Of a stretch of 64,000 nucleotides of DNA, positions 7,650-16,272 are shown piece by piece. Origin of the DNA: Paenibacillus validus NBRC 15382 (GTDB lineage: Bacteria > Bacillota > Bacilli > Paenibacillales > NBRC-103111); NCBI RefSeq assembly GCF_004000985.1, contig NZ_BIMH01000016.1, positions 36,467 to 100,466 of the forward strand, read 5' to 3'. Numbering within the stretch: the stretch's first letter is position 1; each line of letters begins with the position of its first letter. Below the pieces are notes generated by a model, which saw nothing but the letters and a program-made list of their open reading frames with translations, had not been told where the DNA came from and made no database searches. The translations under genes and the position numbers were made by a program.

Positions 7650-7671
7650 GCAGGCATAGCCTGCTTTTTTT
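7650..7671 (+). terminator. Intrinsic terminator of mtrB
   Basis: GCAGGC-ATA-GCCTGC (7650-7664) followed by T7. Confidence 0.8.
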
Positions 7672-7787
7672 CGTTGTACAATGATAACAGACAGGCCATG
7701 AGTCAAGCGGCAGCTGGACTCCGTTGTAAGCGTCCTATAGGCGCGCAGCGTCAGCCGGTCGTCAACCTTCCTAAGGAGGAACGAGCC

Positions 7788-8309
7788 GTGATGAAATGGA
7801 TCCCCCGTTTTGTTATGATGACTATCGTTGCTGCAGCTGTTGCCGTCGGTTTATCATACGTCATGAAGCTGGACGAAAGCGCTGGCGTATTTCGTACGGA
7901 GAAACCGGTGAACGTCTCGGAGTCGAATATCGTAGATGTCGTCGCCAAGATGCCGCTGCACTTGCGTATCCGGCGTGTTGAAGTGAGCCACAGCATCGTA
8001 TCGATCGATCTGCTCGCCGTGAAGTCGACGGCTTCCGCCGATTTGATGCAGGATTTATATGAAATTCCAAGAACAATGTTCTCGGCTTCGAACAACGTCA
8101 ATCAGGTGCTTGTCCGCGTCCTCGACGGATCGATAACGCAGGGAAGTCCGCAGCTGCTGGTTGCCACGGACGCGCGCCGCGATAAATGGCTGGCAGGCGA
8201 GCCGAGAATCGTCCCGAGGGGAGCCGAGGAGATTCAGTCTTATCTCGATTCGCATTACCGGATGACCTATACGCCGAAGTGGCAGGAACGCGTTTTTCAG
8301 AAGAGCTGA
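7788..8309 (+). CDS. Membrane-anchored protein of unknown function
   Basis: 173 residues: one N-terminal membrane helix (about residues 5-25, MMTIVAAAVAVGLSYVM) followed by a soluble, mixed alpha/beta domain of about 140 residues outside the membrane. I do not recognise a family. The start is GTG 7788, eight bases after AAGGAGG (7773-7779); ATG 7791 is equally possible. The longer in-frame opening from 7674 lacks a ribosome-binding site. It lies between mtrB and hepS, where B. subtilis has no gene, and is separated from hepS by an extended -10 promoter. Confidence 0.65.
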   Translation: MMKWIPRFVMMTIVAAAVAVGLSYVMKLDESAGVFRTEKPVNVSESNIVDVVAKMPLHLRIRRVEVSHSIVSIDLLAVKSTASADLMQDLYEIPRTMFSASNNVNQVLVRVLDGSITQGSPQLLVATDARRDKWLAGEPRIVPRGAEEIQSYLDSHYRMTYTPKWQERVFQKS

Positions 8310-8358
8310 AGCCGTCATTTTTTCGGCCGGTTGTGAATATGCGAAACGATTCCGTTTA

Positions 8359-8367
8359 TGCTATAAT
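8359..8367 (+). promoter_or_regulatory. Extended -10 promoter of the menaquinone cluster
   Basis: TGCTATAAT (8359-8367), a perfect extended -10, 50 bases before hepS. No good -35 is seen, as is usual for this class. Confidence 0.55.
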
Positions 8368-8416
8368 AATTTGGATTAAAGGAACTGGATTTAACGCAAG
8401 GTTCGGAGGCTTACAT

Positions 8417-9280
8417 ATGAATTCATACCGGATACCGGAAATCGCCAAACCATACATCGAGCACGACATGATCCGGCAGCATACGGATTTGCCGGTTTTT
8501 CCGGAATTGCGCGCGCGGCTGTTGTACGCATTCTTGAACAATCATAGCTCGCTTGCCGGTTACAGCGAGCTCTATACGCTAGTGACAAGTCTCGTGCAGC
8601 TAGGCTTGGACACTCACGATACGGTCAGTATCACCAACGACGACAAAGAAATAAAGTCGGCCAGGTCGCGTCAATTGAAGGTGCTGGCCGGCGACTATTT
8701 CAGCAGCCGTTTTTATTACTTGCTTTCTCACGCGGGGCATATTGATTTAATCGGCATTATCTCGCGCGCGATCTGCGAAGCGAACCGGTTAAAGATGAAT
8801 TCCTACCTGCTTATGAAGCAGTTTAAATTGTCGGCCGACGATTACATCGAGCAATCGGTCGATGTGAAGACCCAGTTGTTCTTATCGTTCAAGGCTTTAT
8901 TTGCCGAAGGCGTCTATCCGATGTGGGCCGATCTGCTGCGATTGTTTACGCGCTGCGAAGTGCTGCTTCAGGAAATTATTCGTTCCGAATCATCCCAGCA
9001 ATACCGGGAGAGCTGGGGTTTTTGGCATGTGCTGCAATGGGGGACGAAGGAAGAGAAGAAATTGCTGCAGACGGACGAGCCGGATCCCGCGAAGCTGCGA
9101 TCGATTTGGATCAAATACAAGGTGACGCCACAGCTCTATCAACTGCTGGAAGGCTGTATGAAGGAGCTGCAGGACAAACTGCAAACGGTAGAACCCGACA
9201 AGTGGGGCAAGGAATTGCAAGCGATCGGCGAGACATTCCGTTCGTTCTTGAACGCGCCTAGGGCGACACAAGAAGTTTGA
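8417..9280 (+). CDS. hepS: Heptaprenyl diphosphate synthase component I
   Basis: 287 residues, matching the small non-catalytic subunit HepS (HEPPP_synt_1 family), which pairs with HepT to make the C35 side chain of menaquinone-7 from farnesyl diphosphate and isopentenyl diphosphate. It is helical, with the family-like segment KVLAGDYFSSRFYYLLS near residues 94-110. ATG 8417 has TCGGAGG at 8403-8409. It starts the cluster hepS-menG-mqnP-ubiX-mqnA-hepT, in which most genes abut or overlap, so a single transcript is likely. The catalytic subunit is at 12352. Confidence 0.9.
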   Translation: MNSYRIPEIAKPYIEHDMIRQHTDLPVFPELRARLLYAFLNNHSSLAGYSELYTLVTSLVQLGLDTHDTVSITNDDKEIKSARSRQLKVLAGDYFSSRFYYLLSHAGHIDLIGIISRAICEANRLKMNSYLLMKQFKLSADDYIEQSVDVKTQLFLSFKALFAEGVYPMWADLLRLFTRCEVLLQEIIRSESSQQYRESWGFWHVLQWGTKEEKKLLQTDEPDPAKLRSIWIKYKVTPQLYQLLEGCMKELQDKLQTVEPDKWGKELQAIGETFRSFLNAPRATQEV

Positions 9281-9290
9281 GGTGACAAGG

Positions 9291-10025
9291 ATGGAAGGCA
9301 AAACGAAAGAACAATTCGTTCATTCCGTATTTGAAAGCATTGCGCCCAAGTACGATTTGATGAACGACATCTTAAGCTTTCGCCGGCATAAGGCTTGGCG
9401 GAATTTTACGATGCGCAAGATGAACGTAAAGCCGGGAAGCACGGCGATCGACTTATGCTGCGGGACATGCGACTGGACGATCAGTCTGGCGGAAGCGAGC
9501 GATACCGGCTCGATAGTCGGACTCGACTTCAGTCAAAATATGCTCGACGTCGGCGCGGACAAAATCAAGCGGATCGGTTTGGACAAGCAAATTCGCTTGG
9601 TTCGGGGCAATGCCATGGAGCTGCCTTTCGAGGACAATACGTTCGATTATGCGACGATCGGCTTTGCGCTGCGCAACGTACCTGATCTGGTGAAAGTGAT
9701 CGAGGAGATGCGGCGGGTCGTCAAGCCGGGCGGTATGGTCGTTTCTTTGGAGCTGTCCAAGCCGACATGGCAACCGTTTAAATCGATTTATTATTTTTAC
9801 TTTCAGCAGGTTCTCCCCCTGCTCGGCAAGCTGATTGCCAAGCGTTACGACCAATACAAGTGGCTGCCCGAATCGCTTATCCACTTTCCGGATCATAAGC
9901 GGCTCGCGGAAATTTTCCGCTCAACCGGGTTAACCGACGTTCAAGCCTATCCCCTTACGGGGGGAATTGCGGCTCTGCATATCGGCCTGAAACCGCAGGG
10001 GGCAGCACGATCCGAGGGAGATTGA
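9291..10025 (+). CDS. menG: Demethylmenaquinone methyltransferase
   Basis: 244 residues of the UbiE/MenG family, which C-methylates demethylmenaquinol with S-adenosylmethionine in the last step of menaquinone synthesis. Seen: N-terminal VFESIAPKYDLMNDILSFRRHKAW, the SAM-binding motif I IDLCCGTCDWT near residue 50, and the RNVPD/EMRRVVKPGG motifs typical of UbiE. ATG 9291 is preceded by GAGGTGACAAGG; the GTG at 9282 lies inside that ribosome-binding site. It starts 10 bases after hepS. This step is shared by the classical and futalosine routes. Confidence 0.96.
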   Translation: MEGKTKEQFVHSVFESIAPKYDLMNDILSFRRHKAWRNFTMRKMNVKPGSTAIDLCCGTCDWTISLAEASDTGSIVGLDFSQNMLDVGADKIKRIGLDKQIRLVRGNAMELPFEDNTFDYATIGFALRNVPDLVKVIEEMRRVVKPGGMVVSLELSKPTWQPFKSIYYFYFQQVLPLLGKLIAKRYDQYKWLPESLIHFPDHKRLAEIFRSTGLTDVQAYPLTGGIAALHIGLKPQGAARSEGD

Positions 10026-10030
10026 ACAAC

Positions 10031-10903
10031 ATGTGGAGAAAGACCCGAATATTTATGGATATGATCAAGATCGAGCATACGCTGTTCGCACTGCCCTTTG
10101 CATTCATGGGCGCGCTGCTCGGCTCGGTCGTGAAATTTCAGCAGCTTCCGTCGTGGGGCCAAATCGGCTGGATTTTGCTGGCGATGGTCGGAGCGCGAAG
10201 CGCTGCGATGGGATTAAACCGAGTGATCGACAAAGTGTTTGACGCACGCAACCCGCGTACGGCCATGCGGGCCATTCCGGCAGGACTGATCTCTTCGAAA
10301 GAAGCCATCATTTTTATTATTCTCTCGTTCGTCCTGTTGTTCATAGCGGCCGCACAGTTAAACCCGATTTGTATGAAGCTGCTTCCGGTTGCCGTATTCT
10401 TCCTGGTGTTTTATTCGTATACGAAGCGCTTTACGTGGGCTTGTCACTTGTTTCTGGGCATGGCGATTGCGCTGGCGCCGCTCGGGGGCTGGGTGGCGGT
10501 CACCGGTGAGATCACGCTGACGGCTATCGTCTTCTACATCGCCATCATGTTTTGGCTGGCCGGATTTGACGTGATCTACGCTTGCCAGGATACGGAGTTC
10601 GACCGGAAAGAAGGACTTCATTCGATTCCGAGCCGGTTCGGCATACCGAAAGCATTGGTTTTGGCGCGCTTGTTCCATGTCATTACCGCCGTAGGCTTGT
10701 TAAGCCTGTTTTTCTTAACCGAGCTGACATGGGTTTATTTACTCGGCGTCGTGGTTTCGTTCGGGTTATTGTTCTATGAACATTTCATTGTCAAACCGAA
10801 CGATTTAACCCGCGTGAACACGGCATTCTTCACGATGAACAGCGCTTTAAGCATGGTTATGTTCGCCTTTACGTTCATTGATTTGGTGGTGCATACGGCA
10901 TGA
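10031..10903 (+). CDS. mqnP: UbiA-family prenyltransferase, probable MqnP
   Basis: 290 residues, eight or nine membrane helices. It carries both prenyltransferase Asp motifs: NRVIDKVFDARN near residue 66 and YACQDTEFDRKEG near residue 187. These bind the Mg-diphosphate of the polyprenyl donor. UbiA relatives attach prenyl chains to aromatic acids; next to ubiX and mqnA the likely role is prenylation of 1,4-dihydroxy-6-naphthoate in the futalosine pathway (inference). MenA is less likely given the context. ATG 10031 is used because GAGGGAG (10014-10020) is too close to TTG 10022. It overlaps ubiX by 4 bases. Confidence 0.85.
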   Translation: MWRKTRIFMDMIKIEHTLFALPFAFMGALLGSVVKFQQLPSWGQIGWILLAMVGARSAAMGLNRVIDKVFDARNPRTAMRAIPAGLISSKEAIIFIILSFVLLFIAAAQLNPICMKLLPVAVFFLVFYSYTKRFTWACHLFLGMAIALAPLGGWVAVTGEITLTAIVFYIAIMFWLAGFDVIYACQDTEFDRKEGLHSIPSRFGIPKALVLARLFHVITAVGLLSLFFLTELTWVYLLGVVVSFGLLFYEHFIVKPNDLTRVNTAFFTMNSALSMVMFAFTFIDLVVHTA

Positions 10904-11532
10904 GCAAGCCTTGGGTTATCGGCATCACGGGCGCCAGCGGTGCGATTTACGGCGTACGGTTATGCCGTTTTCTGCTTTCGCAAGGGGAAACGGTGCATTT
11001 GATCGTAACCGATGCCGGTTGGCGGGTATTGAAGGAAGAACTCGGCTGGGATGCTTCGAAACGGCTGGACACGCTGAACCGGCAATTCGCGGAGCTGCCC
11101 GGAACGCTTGAATATGCGCCCAACCAGGATATCGGCGGGAAGACGGCCAGCGGTTCCTTCCTGACGAAAGGGATGGTGGTCGTCCCCTGCTCGATGGGCA
11201 CCTTGGCAGGGATTGCAAGCGGAGCATCGGACAACCTGCTGGAACGGACGGCAGACGTCATGTTGAAAGAAGGGCGAAAGCTGATTCTGGTTCCTCGCGA
11301 AACGCCGCTGCATGCCATTCACTTGGAAAATATGCTGAAGCTGGCCCGCCTCGGGGTACGCATATTGCCGGCGATGCCCGCTTTTTATCAGGGCCCTCAG
11401 AGCATGGACGATATGGTCGACTTTATTGTAGGCAAAGTGCTGGACGGCATGGAGATCGAACATCAATTGTACAAAAGATGGGGTATGCCACATGACGATA
11501 AACCGCAGGCCGATCCGGATCGGCCGAATTGA
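10900..11532 (+). CDS. ubiX: UbiX-like flavin prenyltransferase
   Basis: 210 residues. UbiX makes prenylated FMN, the cofactor of UbiD-type decarboxylases. Visible are the FMN-binding GITGASGAIYGVRL at residues 7-20, MVVVPCSMGTLAGIASG near residue 91, and LVPRETPLHAIHLENM near residue 128. In this operon it probably supports decarboxylation of the prenylated naphthoate in futalosine-type menaquinone synthesis; a UbiD/MqnL partner is not in the window. Start ATG 10900 overlaps the mqnP stop (ATGA). The last 41 bases overlap mqnA. Confidence 0.92.
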   Translation: MSKPWVIGITGASGAIYGVRLCRFLLSQGETVHLIVTDAGWRVLKEELGWDASKRLDTLNRQFAELPGTLEYAPNQDIGGKTASGSFLTKGMVVVPCSMGTLAGIASGASDNLLERTADVMLKEGRKLILVPRETPLHAIHLENMLKLARLGVRILPAMPAFYQGPQSMDDMVDFIVGKVLDGMEIEHQLYKRWGMPHDDKPQADPDRPN

Positions 11533-12355
11533 TTTCACGAACGTTTGGCCGTTATTTCATTATTTTCCTTTGGACGCTTTCGGGAATCAAGTGGAAGTGA
11601 TGCAGCAGGTGCCGACGCAGCTGAACCAGGCGATGGCTAGAGGTGAGATCGACATCGGCCCGATTTCGTCGTTCGCCTACGGCCAGCAGGCAGCCGATTG
11701 TTTGCTGTTTCCGGACATGTCGGTCAGCGCGTACAGCCACGTGCATTCGATCCTGCTGTTCCACCGCAAGCCGCTCGAACAGCTGGACGGCGTGACCGTT
11801 GCGCTGCCCACAACCTCGGCTTCTTCGGTGAATTTGTTGAAAATCATCCTTAAGAAGTTTTATCAAGTGGAACCCGTGTACGTGTATGAGGCTCCGATCT
11901 TGGAAACGATGATGAACATGGCCGACGCGGGCCTCTTGATCGGGGATCATGCGATTCGTTCGAGTTGGGAAGACTGCGGCTATTACGTGACCGACCTGGG
12001 AGCCGAGTGGACTCGCCTTACGGGACAATGGATGTCGTTCGCCGTGTGTGCCATCCGTAAGAAGACGGTGGAAGAACAGCCGGAACTGGTGCGTTCCATC
12101 TATGAAGCATTCCTGGAAAGCAAGCGCAAGTCGCTCGCCGACTTAACTCCGCTCGTTCGGGAAGCCCAGCTTGCGATCGGGGGCACTTCCGAGTACTGGC
12201 ATCACTATTTCTCCAATCTTAGTTATGAGTTCGGACCCAAGCAGTGGGCCGGGCTGCAGCTTTACTTTCAATATGCGGCGGAGCTCGGATTTCTGGATCA
12301 CGAAGTTCCGCTGCAATTATGGGAAGATACTTCGGTAGCACGGGTGACGGAATGA
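11492..12355 (+). CDS. mqnA: Chorismate dehydratase MqnA
   Basis: 287 residues of the periplasmic-binding-protein-like MqnA family, which dehydrates chorismate to 3-enolpyruvylbenzoate, the entry step of the futalosine pathway. Seen: RIGRIDFTNVWPLFHYFP near residue 8, followed by GEIDIGPISSFAYG and LPTTSASSVNLLKI, all hallmark positions. There is no signal peptide, as expected for a cytosolic enzyme. ATG 11492 is the only reasonable start and gives a 41-base overlap with ubiX. The stop overlaps hepT (ATGA). MqnE, MqnB, MqnC and MqnD are not in this window and should lie elsewhere. Confidence 0.92.
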   Translation: MTINRRPIRIGRIDFTNVWPLFHYFPLDAFGNQVEVMQQVPTQLNQAMARGEIDIGPISSFAYGQQAADCLLFPDMSVSAYSHVHSILLFHRKPLEQLDGVTVALPTTSASSVNLLKIILKKFYQVEPVYVYEAPILETMMNMADAGLLIGDHAIRSSWEDCGYYVTDLGAEWTRLTGQWMSFAVCAIRKKTVEEQPELVRSIYEAFLESKRKSLADLTPLVREAQLAIGGTSEYWHHYFSNLSYEFGPKQWAGLQLYFQYAAELGFLDHEVPLQLWEDTSVARVTE

Positions 12356-13326
12356 AACTGTTGGATTTATACGCTAAATTAAAAAAAGATATCAACGTTA
12401 TTGAAAAAGAGCTGGAACGAAGTATCGACGTCGATCATCCGCTGCTGCGCGACGCATCGCTGCACTTGCTCAAAGCGGGCGGAAAGCGGATACGGCCCGT
12501 CTTCGTGCTTCTCGGCGGCAAGTTCGGCACGTACGATCTGGAACGGATCAAGCATGTCGCAGTCCCGCTTGAGCTGATTCATATGGCCTCGCTCGTCCAT
12601 GACGATGTGATCGACGACGCCAGCACGCGGCGCGGTCAATTGACCGTTCGTTCCAAATGGGACAACCGGATTGCGATGTACACCGGCGACTATATATTCG
12701 CCAAAGCGCTCAGCATCGTGACGAAGCTGGCCAATCCGGCTATCCATCAGATTATGTCCAAGGCGCTTGTCGAGATGAGCATCGGCGAAATGGAACAAAT
12801 CCGGTTTTTCTATCACACCGAGCAGACGGTACGCGACTATTTGCTGCGCATCAAGCGGAAGACGGCCTTATTGCTGGCGATCAGCTGCCAGCTTGGCGCG
12901 ATGGCTGCGGAAGCGCCCGATCGTACGGCGAAACTGTTGTACAAGTTCGGCTATTTCACCGGCATGGCCTACCAGGTGCGCGACGATCTGCTCGATTTGT
13001 GCGGCACCGAGAAAGAACTCGGCAAGCCGCCGGGCAGCGACATTAAGCAGGGCAACATTACGATCCCGGTCATTTTCGCGCTGCAAAATCCGGAGCTCCG
13101 GCCTGATCTTCTGCAGGAGTTGGCGAGAATTCAAGCTTGCGACGGTCAGACGGATGTCAGCCGTTTTCTCGATATGATTCGGCAGAGCGAAGGCATTTCA
13201 CGCGCGGAAGCGCTCGCTTCGAAATATATCGATAAAGCGATCGGGGTTTTGCAGGAATTGCCCGACATTCAGGCGAAGAAGGATTTAGTCGGCATTGCGC
13301 ATTTCGTAGGAAACCGCACCTATTGA
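12352..13326 (+). CDS. hepT: Heptaprenyl diphosphate synthase component II
   Basis: 324 residues, the catalytic trans-prenyltransferase subunit. It has both aspartate-rich motifs, DDVID at residues 84-88 and DDLLD near residue 211, and the GGKRIRP lead-in at 43-49. With HepS it makes heptaprenyl diphosphate for menaquinone-7. ATG 12352 overlaps the mqnA stop; an upstream in-frame opening from 12244 lies inside mqnA and is not used. It closes the menaquinone cluster; ndk follows after 69 bases. Confidence 0.95.
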   Translation: MKLLDLYAKLKKDINVIEKELERSIDVDHPLLRDASLHLLKAGGKRIRPVFVLLGGKFGTYDLERIKHVAVPLELIHMASLVHDDVIDDASTRRGQLTVRSKWDNRIAMYTGDYIFAKALSIVTKLANPAIHQIMSKALVEMSIGEMEQIRFFYHTEQTVRDYLLRIKRKTALLLAISCQLGAMAAEAPDRTAKLLYKFGYFTGMAYQVRDDLLDLCGTEKELGKPPGSDIKQGNITIPVIFALQNPELRPDLLQELARIQACDGQTDVSRFLDMIRQSEGISRAEALASKYIDKAIGVLQELPDIQAKKDLVGIAHFVGNRTY

Positions 13327-13395
13327 AGCAAAGGACCGAAGGAAGGGCGAAGCTCCGGTAGGACGCAGCTTAACAATCGAGAGGAGAGGGTTAGG

Positions 13396-13839
13396 ATGGA
13401 GAGAACGTTTTTGATGATCAAGCCGGACGGAATCGAGCGCGGATTGATTGGGGAAATTGTGAAGCGCTTTGAGCAAAAAGGGCTTCAACTGATAGCCGCG
13501 AAGCTGCTGCAGGTGAGCCCGGAGCAAGCGGCGACGCATTACGCGGAGCATCGCGGGAAAGACTTTTACGAACCGTTAATTCAATTCATCACGTCCGGGC
13601 CGGTGTTTGCGATGGTATGGCAGGGCGACCGCGCGATCGCGTTGTCCCGCAGCCTGATCGGCAAAACCGATGCGCTGGAAGCGGCGCCGGGCACGATTCG
13701 CGCCGATTATTCCGTACATACGCGATTAAACTTAATTCATGGCTCGGACTCTCCGGAAAGCGCGGAGCGCGAGATCGGCAACTTCTTCCGCCCGGATGAA
13801 ATCGTAGCTTATACGAAAGCCGTTCAGAAGTGGATTTAA
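13396..13839 (+). CDS. ndk: Nucleoside diphosphate kinase
   Basis: 147 residues, normal length. It transfers the gamma-phosphate of ATP to NDPs through a phosphohistidine. The catalytic His115 sits in [16 protein letters not shown], and the N-terminus [17 protein letters not shown] is canonical. ATG 13396 follows GAGGAGAGG. The order hepT-ndk-cheR-aro is as in B. subtilis. Confidence 0.97.
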   Translation: MERTFLMIKPDGIERGLIGEIVKRFEQKGLQLIAAKLLQVSPEQAATHYAEHRGKDFYEPLIQFITSGPVFAMVWQGDRAIALSRSLIGKTDALEAAPGTIRADYSVHTRLNLIHGSDSPESAEREIGNFFRPDEIVAYTKAVQKWI

Positions 13840-13860
13840 ACACGAGGTGGAGTTGACGGG

Positions 13861-14637
13861 ATGGAAGACCAAGATTTCCTTTTATTCATCAAAAAAGTGA
13901 AGGATTATACATCCATCGACTTGGCGCAGTATAAGGAAGCCCAGATGAAGCGCCGTCTCACTACCCTGCGGATGAAAAAGGGCTACCCTACGTTCGCGGC
14001 TTTCTTCGATGCTATGACGAAGGACAAGGCGTTGTTTTACGAGTTTTTGGATCGGATGACGATCAACGTGTCGGAGTTTTGGCGCAATCCGAACCGCTGG
14101 GAAGTGCTCGAGCAGCGCTTCTTGCCGGAGATGCTGAAGAAAACGCGCAGGCTGAAATGCTGGAGCGCCGCCTGCTCGACCGGCGAGGAGCCTTATACGC
14201 TGGCGATGATTCTGGATATGCAGAACGCTTTGTCGGACAGCACCGTCATCGCCACCGATATCGACGAAGGCGCGCTGGACAAAGCGAAGCAGGCGGTTTA
14301 TTCCGACCGCTCGGTTCGCGACGTGCCGGCGAAATATTTGCAGCAATATTACAAACAGGACAACCTGACGTTCCATATCGTCGATTCCTTGAAACGAGGC
14401 ATTAGGTTTCAAAAGGGGAATTTGCTGACCGATCCGTTCGAGACGAATTTCGATTTGATCATCTGCCGCAACGTCATGATTTATTTCACGGAAGAAGCGA
14501 AGCATTTGTTGTATCAGAAATTTGCGAACGCGCTGAAACCGGGGGGCATCTTGTTCGTCGGCAGTACGGAGCAAATTTTCAACCCGGGTCAATACGGGAT
14601 GGAGTCGGCGGAAACGTTCTTTTATCGCAAAGTGTAA
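13861..14637 (+). CDS. cheR: Chemotaxis protein methyltransferase CheR
   Basis: 258 residues. It methylates glutamates of chemoreceptors using SAM. It has an N-terminal helical CheR_N domain (about 1-70) and a C-terminal Rossmann domain with the SAM motif WSAACSTGEEPYTLAM near residue 101 and LIICRNVMIYF near residue 199. It is a single-domain form with no TPR. ATG 13861 has an AGGTGG nearby. It lies alone among metabolic genes, as in B. subtilis. Confidence 0.96.
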   Translation: MEDQDFLLFIKKVKDYTSIDLAQYKEAQMKRRLTTLRMKKGYPTFAAFFDAMTKDKALFYEFLDRMTINVSEFWRNPNRWEVLEQRFLPEMLKKTRRLKCWSAACSTGEEPYTLAMILDMQNALSDSTVIATDIDEGALDKAKQAVYSDRSVRDVPAKYLQQYYKQDNLTFHIVDSLKRGIRFQKGNLLTDPFETNFDLIICRNVMIYFTEEAKHLLYQKFANALKPGGILFVGSTEQIFNPGQYGMESAETFFYRKV

Positions 14638-14727
14638 CCCGTACGTGAATAAAGCTTTCCATTCGATCCCATACTAGGAATATAATGCGTCTGAGGCGGA
14701 TTGCCTGGCGGCAACAGGAGGACTCGA

Positions 14728-14892
14728 ATGGACAAGCGAAAAGTGATCACCGCCTATAGGCGGGGGATTATTACCATGCAGGAATGCGCGCAAATTCTCG
14801 GAATCGATTCGCCGCAAATTATGGGTATGGTCGACGATCCGAAAAGCAAGGAAGGCGGCCGGCCGCTTCGCAAGAAATCGGTTAACGGCTGA
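14728..14892 (+). CDS. Small protein of unknown function (54 residues)
   Basis: A 54-residue basic protein beginning [16 protein letters not shown] 14728 is preceded by the strong ribosome-binding site AGGAGGA (14717-14723), and a TATAAT-like box lies about 55 bases upstream, so it is probably expressed. The middle ([21 protein letters not shown]) reads like a short helix-turn-helix, with ALGI-type turn residues; that is an inference. There is no membrane segment. The gene ends before a terminator (14918-14961) and the aroC promoter. I do not recognise a family. Confidence 0.6.
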   Translation: MDKRKVITAYRRGIITMQECAQILGIDSPQIMGMVDDPKSKEGGRPLRKKSVNG

Positions 14893-14917
14893 GAAGGCAG
14901 GACAAGCAGGCGGCATC

Positions 14918-14961
14918 ATGCGCTAGCCCGGGGGAGATTCCTCGCAGGCGGCGCATTTTTT
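14918..14961 (+). terminator. Terminator upstream of the aroC promoter
   Basis: ATGCGC (14918-14923) pairs with GCGCAT (14951-14956), with a smaller GGGGGA/TCCTC hairpin inside, then a T-run. Confidence 0.6.
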
Positions 14962-14975
14962 GTATCCGCATTTCC

Positions 14976-15004
14976 TTGTCAAAGGGACAAGCCTATACTA
15001 TAAT
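14976..15004 (+). promoter_or_regulatory. Sigma-A promoter of the aro operon
   Basis: TTGTCA (14976-14981), 17-base spacer, TATAAT (14999-15004). It predicts a transcript start near 15011 and a leader of about 82 bases. Confidence 0.8.
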
Positions 15005-15026
15005 TAGGCAAAGGAATGGAGTACAT

Positions 15027-15068
15027 AAAAGCGCTAAAGCGTCCGATATGCGCACTTTAGCGCTTTTT
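15027..15068 (+). terminator. Attenuator-like terminator in the aroC leader
   Basis: AAAAGCGCTAAAG (15027-15039) is perfectly complementary to CTTTAGCGCTTTT (15055-15067), giving a 13-bp stem with a T-run at its base. It lies between the promoter and aroC, so transcripts must read through it. No competing antiterminator or T-box is obvious in the short leader. Confidence 0.7.
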
Positions 15069-15092
15069 CGTGGAACGAAAGGGGAAAAGCAC

Positions 15093-16256
15093 GTGAGATA
15101 TTTAACAGCAGGAGAAACGCATGGGCCGCAGCTGACGGCTATCATTGAAGGATTTCCGAGCAACATCAATATCGATTTTGAAGCGGTCAACTTCCAATTG
15201 GCCCGCAGGCAGAAGGGGTACGGCCGCGGTCGCCGAATGCAAATCGAGAAGGATACGGCGAACATCGTCGGCGGCGTACGCCACGGCAAAACGACCGGAG
15301 CGCCGATTGCCCTTGTCGTCGAGAACAACGATTGGAAGCATTGGACGTCCGTGATGAACATAGAGCCGATCGAAGGCAACGATGAAACGAAACGCCGCGT
15401 GAACCGCCCGCGCCCGGGTCACGCCGATTTGAACGGCGGCCTGAAATACAACCAGCGCGATTTGCGCAACATCCTGGAGCGCTCCAGCGCGCGCGAAACG
15501 ACGATGCGCGTGGCGGTAGGCGGGATGGCCCGCGAGCTGCTGAAGGAGTTCGGCATTAAGGTGGCCGGACAAGTGATCCGCATCGGCGAAGTCGAAGTGA
15601 AACGCCAGGAACTGCCGATTGACGAGCTGATCCGCATCACCGAGGAGTCGCCGGTTCGCGTCACCGACAAGGAAGCGGAAGCGCGGATGATCGCCGCGAT
15701 CGATGCGGCCAAGAATGATGGGGACACGCTCGGCGGTGTGATCGAGTGCATCATCGAGGGAGTACCTGCCGGTCTCGGCAGCCACGTGCAATGGGACCGC
15801 AAGCTGGACGGCCGGATTGCGCAGGCTGTGCTTTCGATACAAGCGTTCAAAGGCGTCGAATTCGGCATCGGCTTTAAAGCGGCCGAACGTCGGGGTTCCA
15901 CGGTGCATGACGAAATCATGTTCGAGGAAGGCCGCGGCTTTTACCGCGCAACCAACCGCGCCGGAGGTTTCGAAGGCGGGATGACAACCGGCGAACCGAT
16001 CGTCGTACGCGCCGTGATGAAGCCGATCTCCACGTTGTACAAGGCGCTGCAGAGTGTCGACATCGATTCGAAAGAAGCGTTCACGGCGCAGGTCGAGCGC
16101 TCGGATACGTGCGCGGTGCCGGCGGCCGGCGTGATTCTGGAGAACGTCGTCGCCTGGGAAGTGGCGAGCGCGTTCATGGAGAAATTCGGCGGTGATTCGC
16201 TGGAGGAAATCCGCAACAACTATAACAGCTACTTGGCGCAGATCAAGAGCTACTAA
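15093..16256 (+). CDS. aroC: Chorismate synthase
   Basis: 387 residues; called aroF in B. subtilis. It converts 5-enolpyruvylshikimate 3-phosphate to chorismate with reduced FMN, the common precursor for Trp, Phe, Tyr and, here, menaquinone via mqnA. Seen: [18 protein letters not shown] at the N-terminus, [11 protein letters not shown], and [13 protein letters not shown] near residue 109. GTG 15093 has AAAGGGG eight bases upstream; the in-frame extension back to 14976 crosses the promoter and attenuator and is not coding. First gene of aroC-aroB-aroH. Confidence 0.96.
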   Translation: MRYLTAGETHGPQLTAIIEGFPSNINIDFEAVNFQLARRQKGYGRGRRMQIEKDTANIVGGVRHGKTTGAPIALVVENNDWKHWTSVMNIEPIEGNDETKRRVNRPRPGHADLNGGLKYNQRDLRNILERSSARETTMRVAVGGMARELLKEFGIKVAGQVIRIGEVEVKRQELPIDELIRITEESPVRVTDKEAEARMIAAIDAAKNDGDTLGGVIECIIEGVPAGLGSHVQWDRKLDGRIAQAVLSIQAFKGVEFGIGFKAAERRGSTVHDEIMFEEGRGFYRATNRAGGFEGGMTTGEPIVVRAVMKPISTLYKALQSVDIDSKEAFTAQVERSDTCAVPAAGVILENVVAWEVASAFMEKFGGDSLEEIRNNYNSYLAQIKSY

Positions 16257-16272
16257 GCAGGTGAGTCGGAGA

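Noticed and set aside
15016..15060. Fourteen-codon ORF in the aroC leader as an attenuation leader peptide
   Set aside because: The start is only about five bases from the predicted transcript start, and the peptide has a single Tyr and no Phe or Trp, so ribosome-mediated attenuation by aromatic supply is unlikely.
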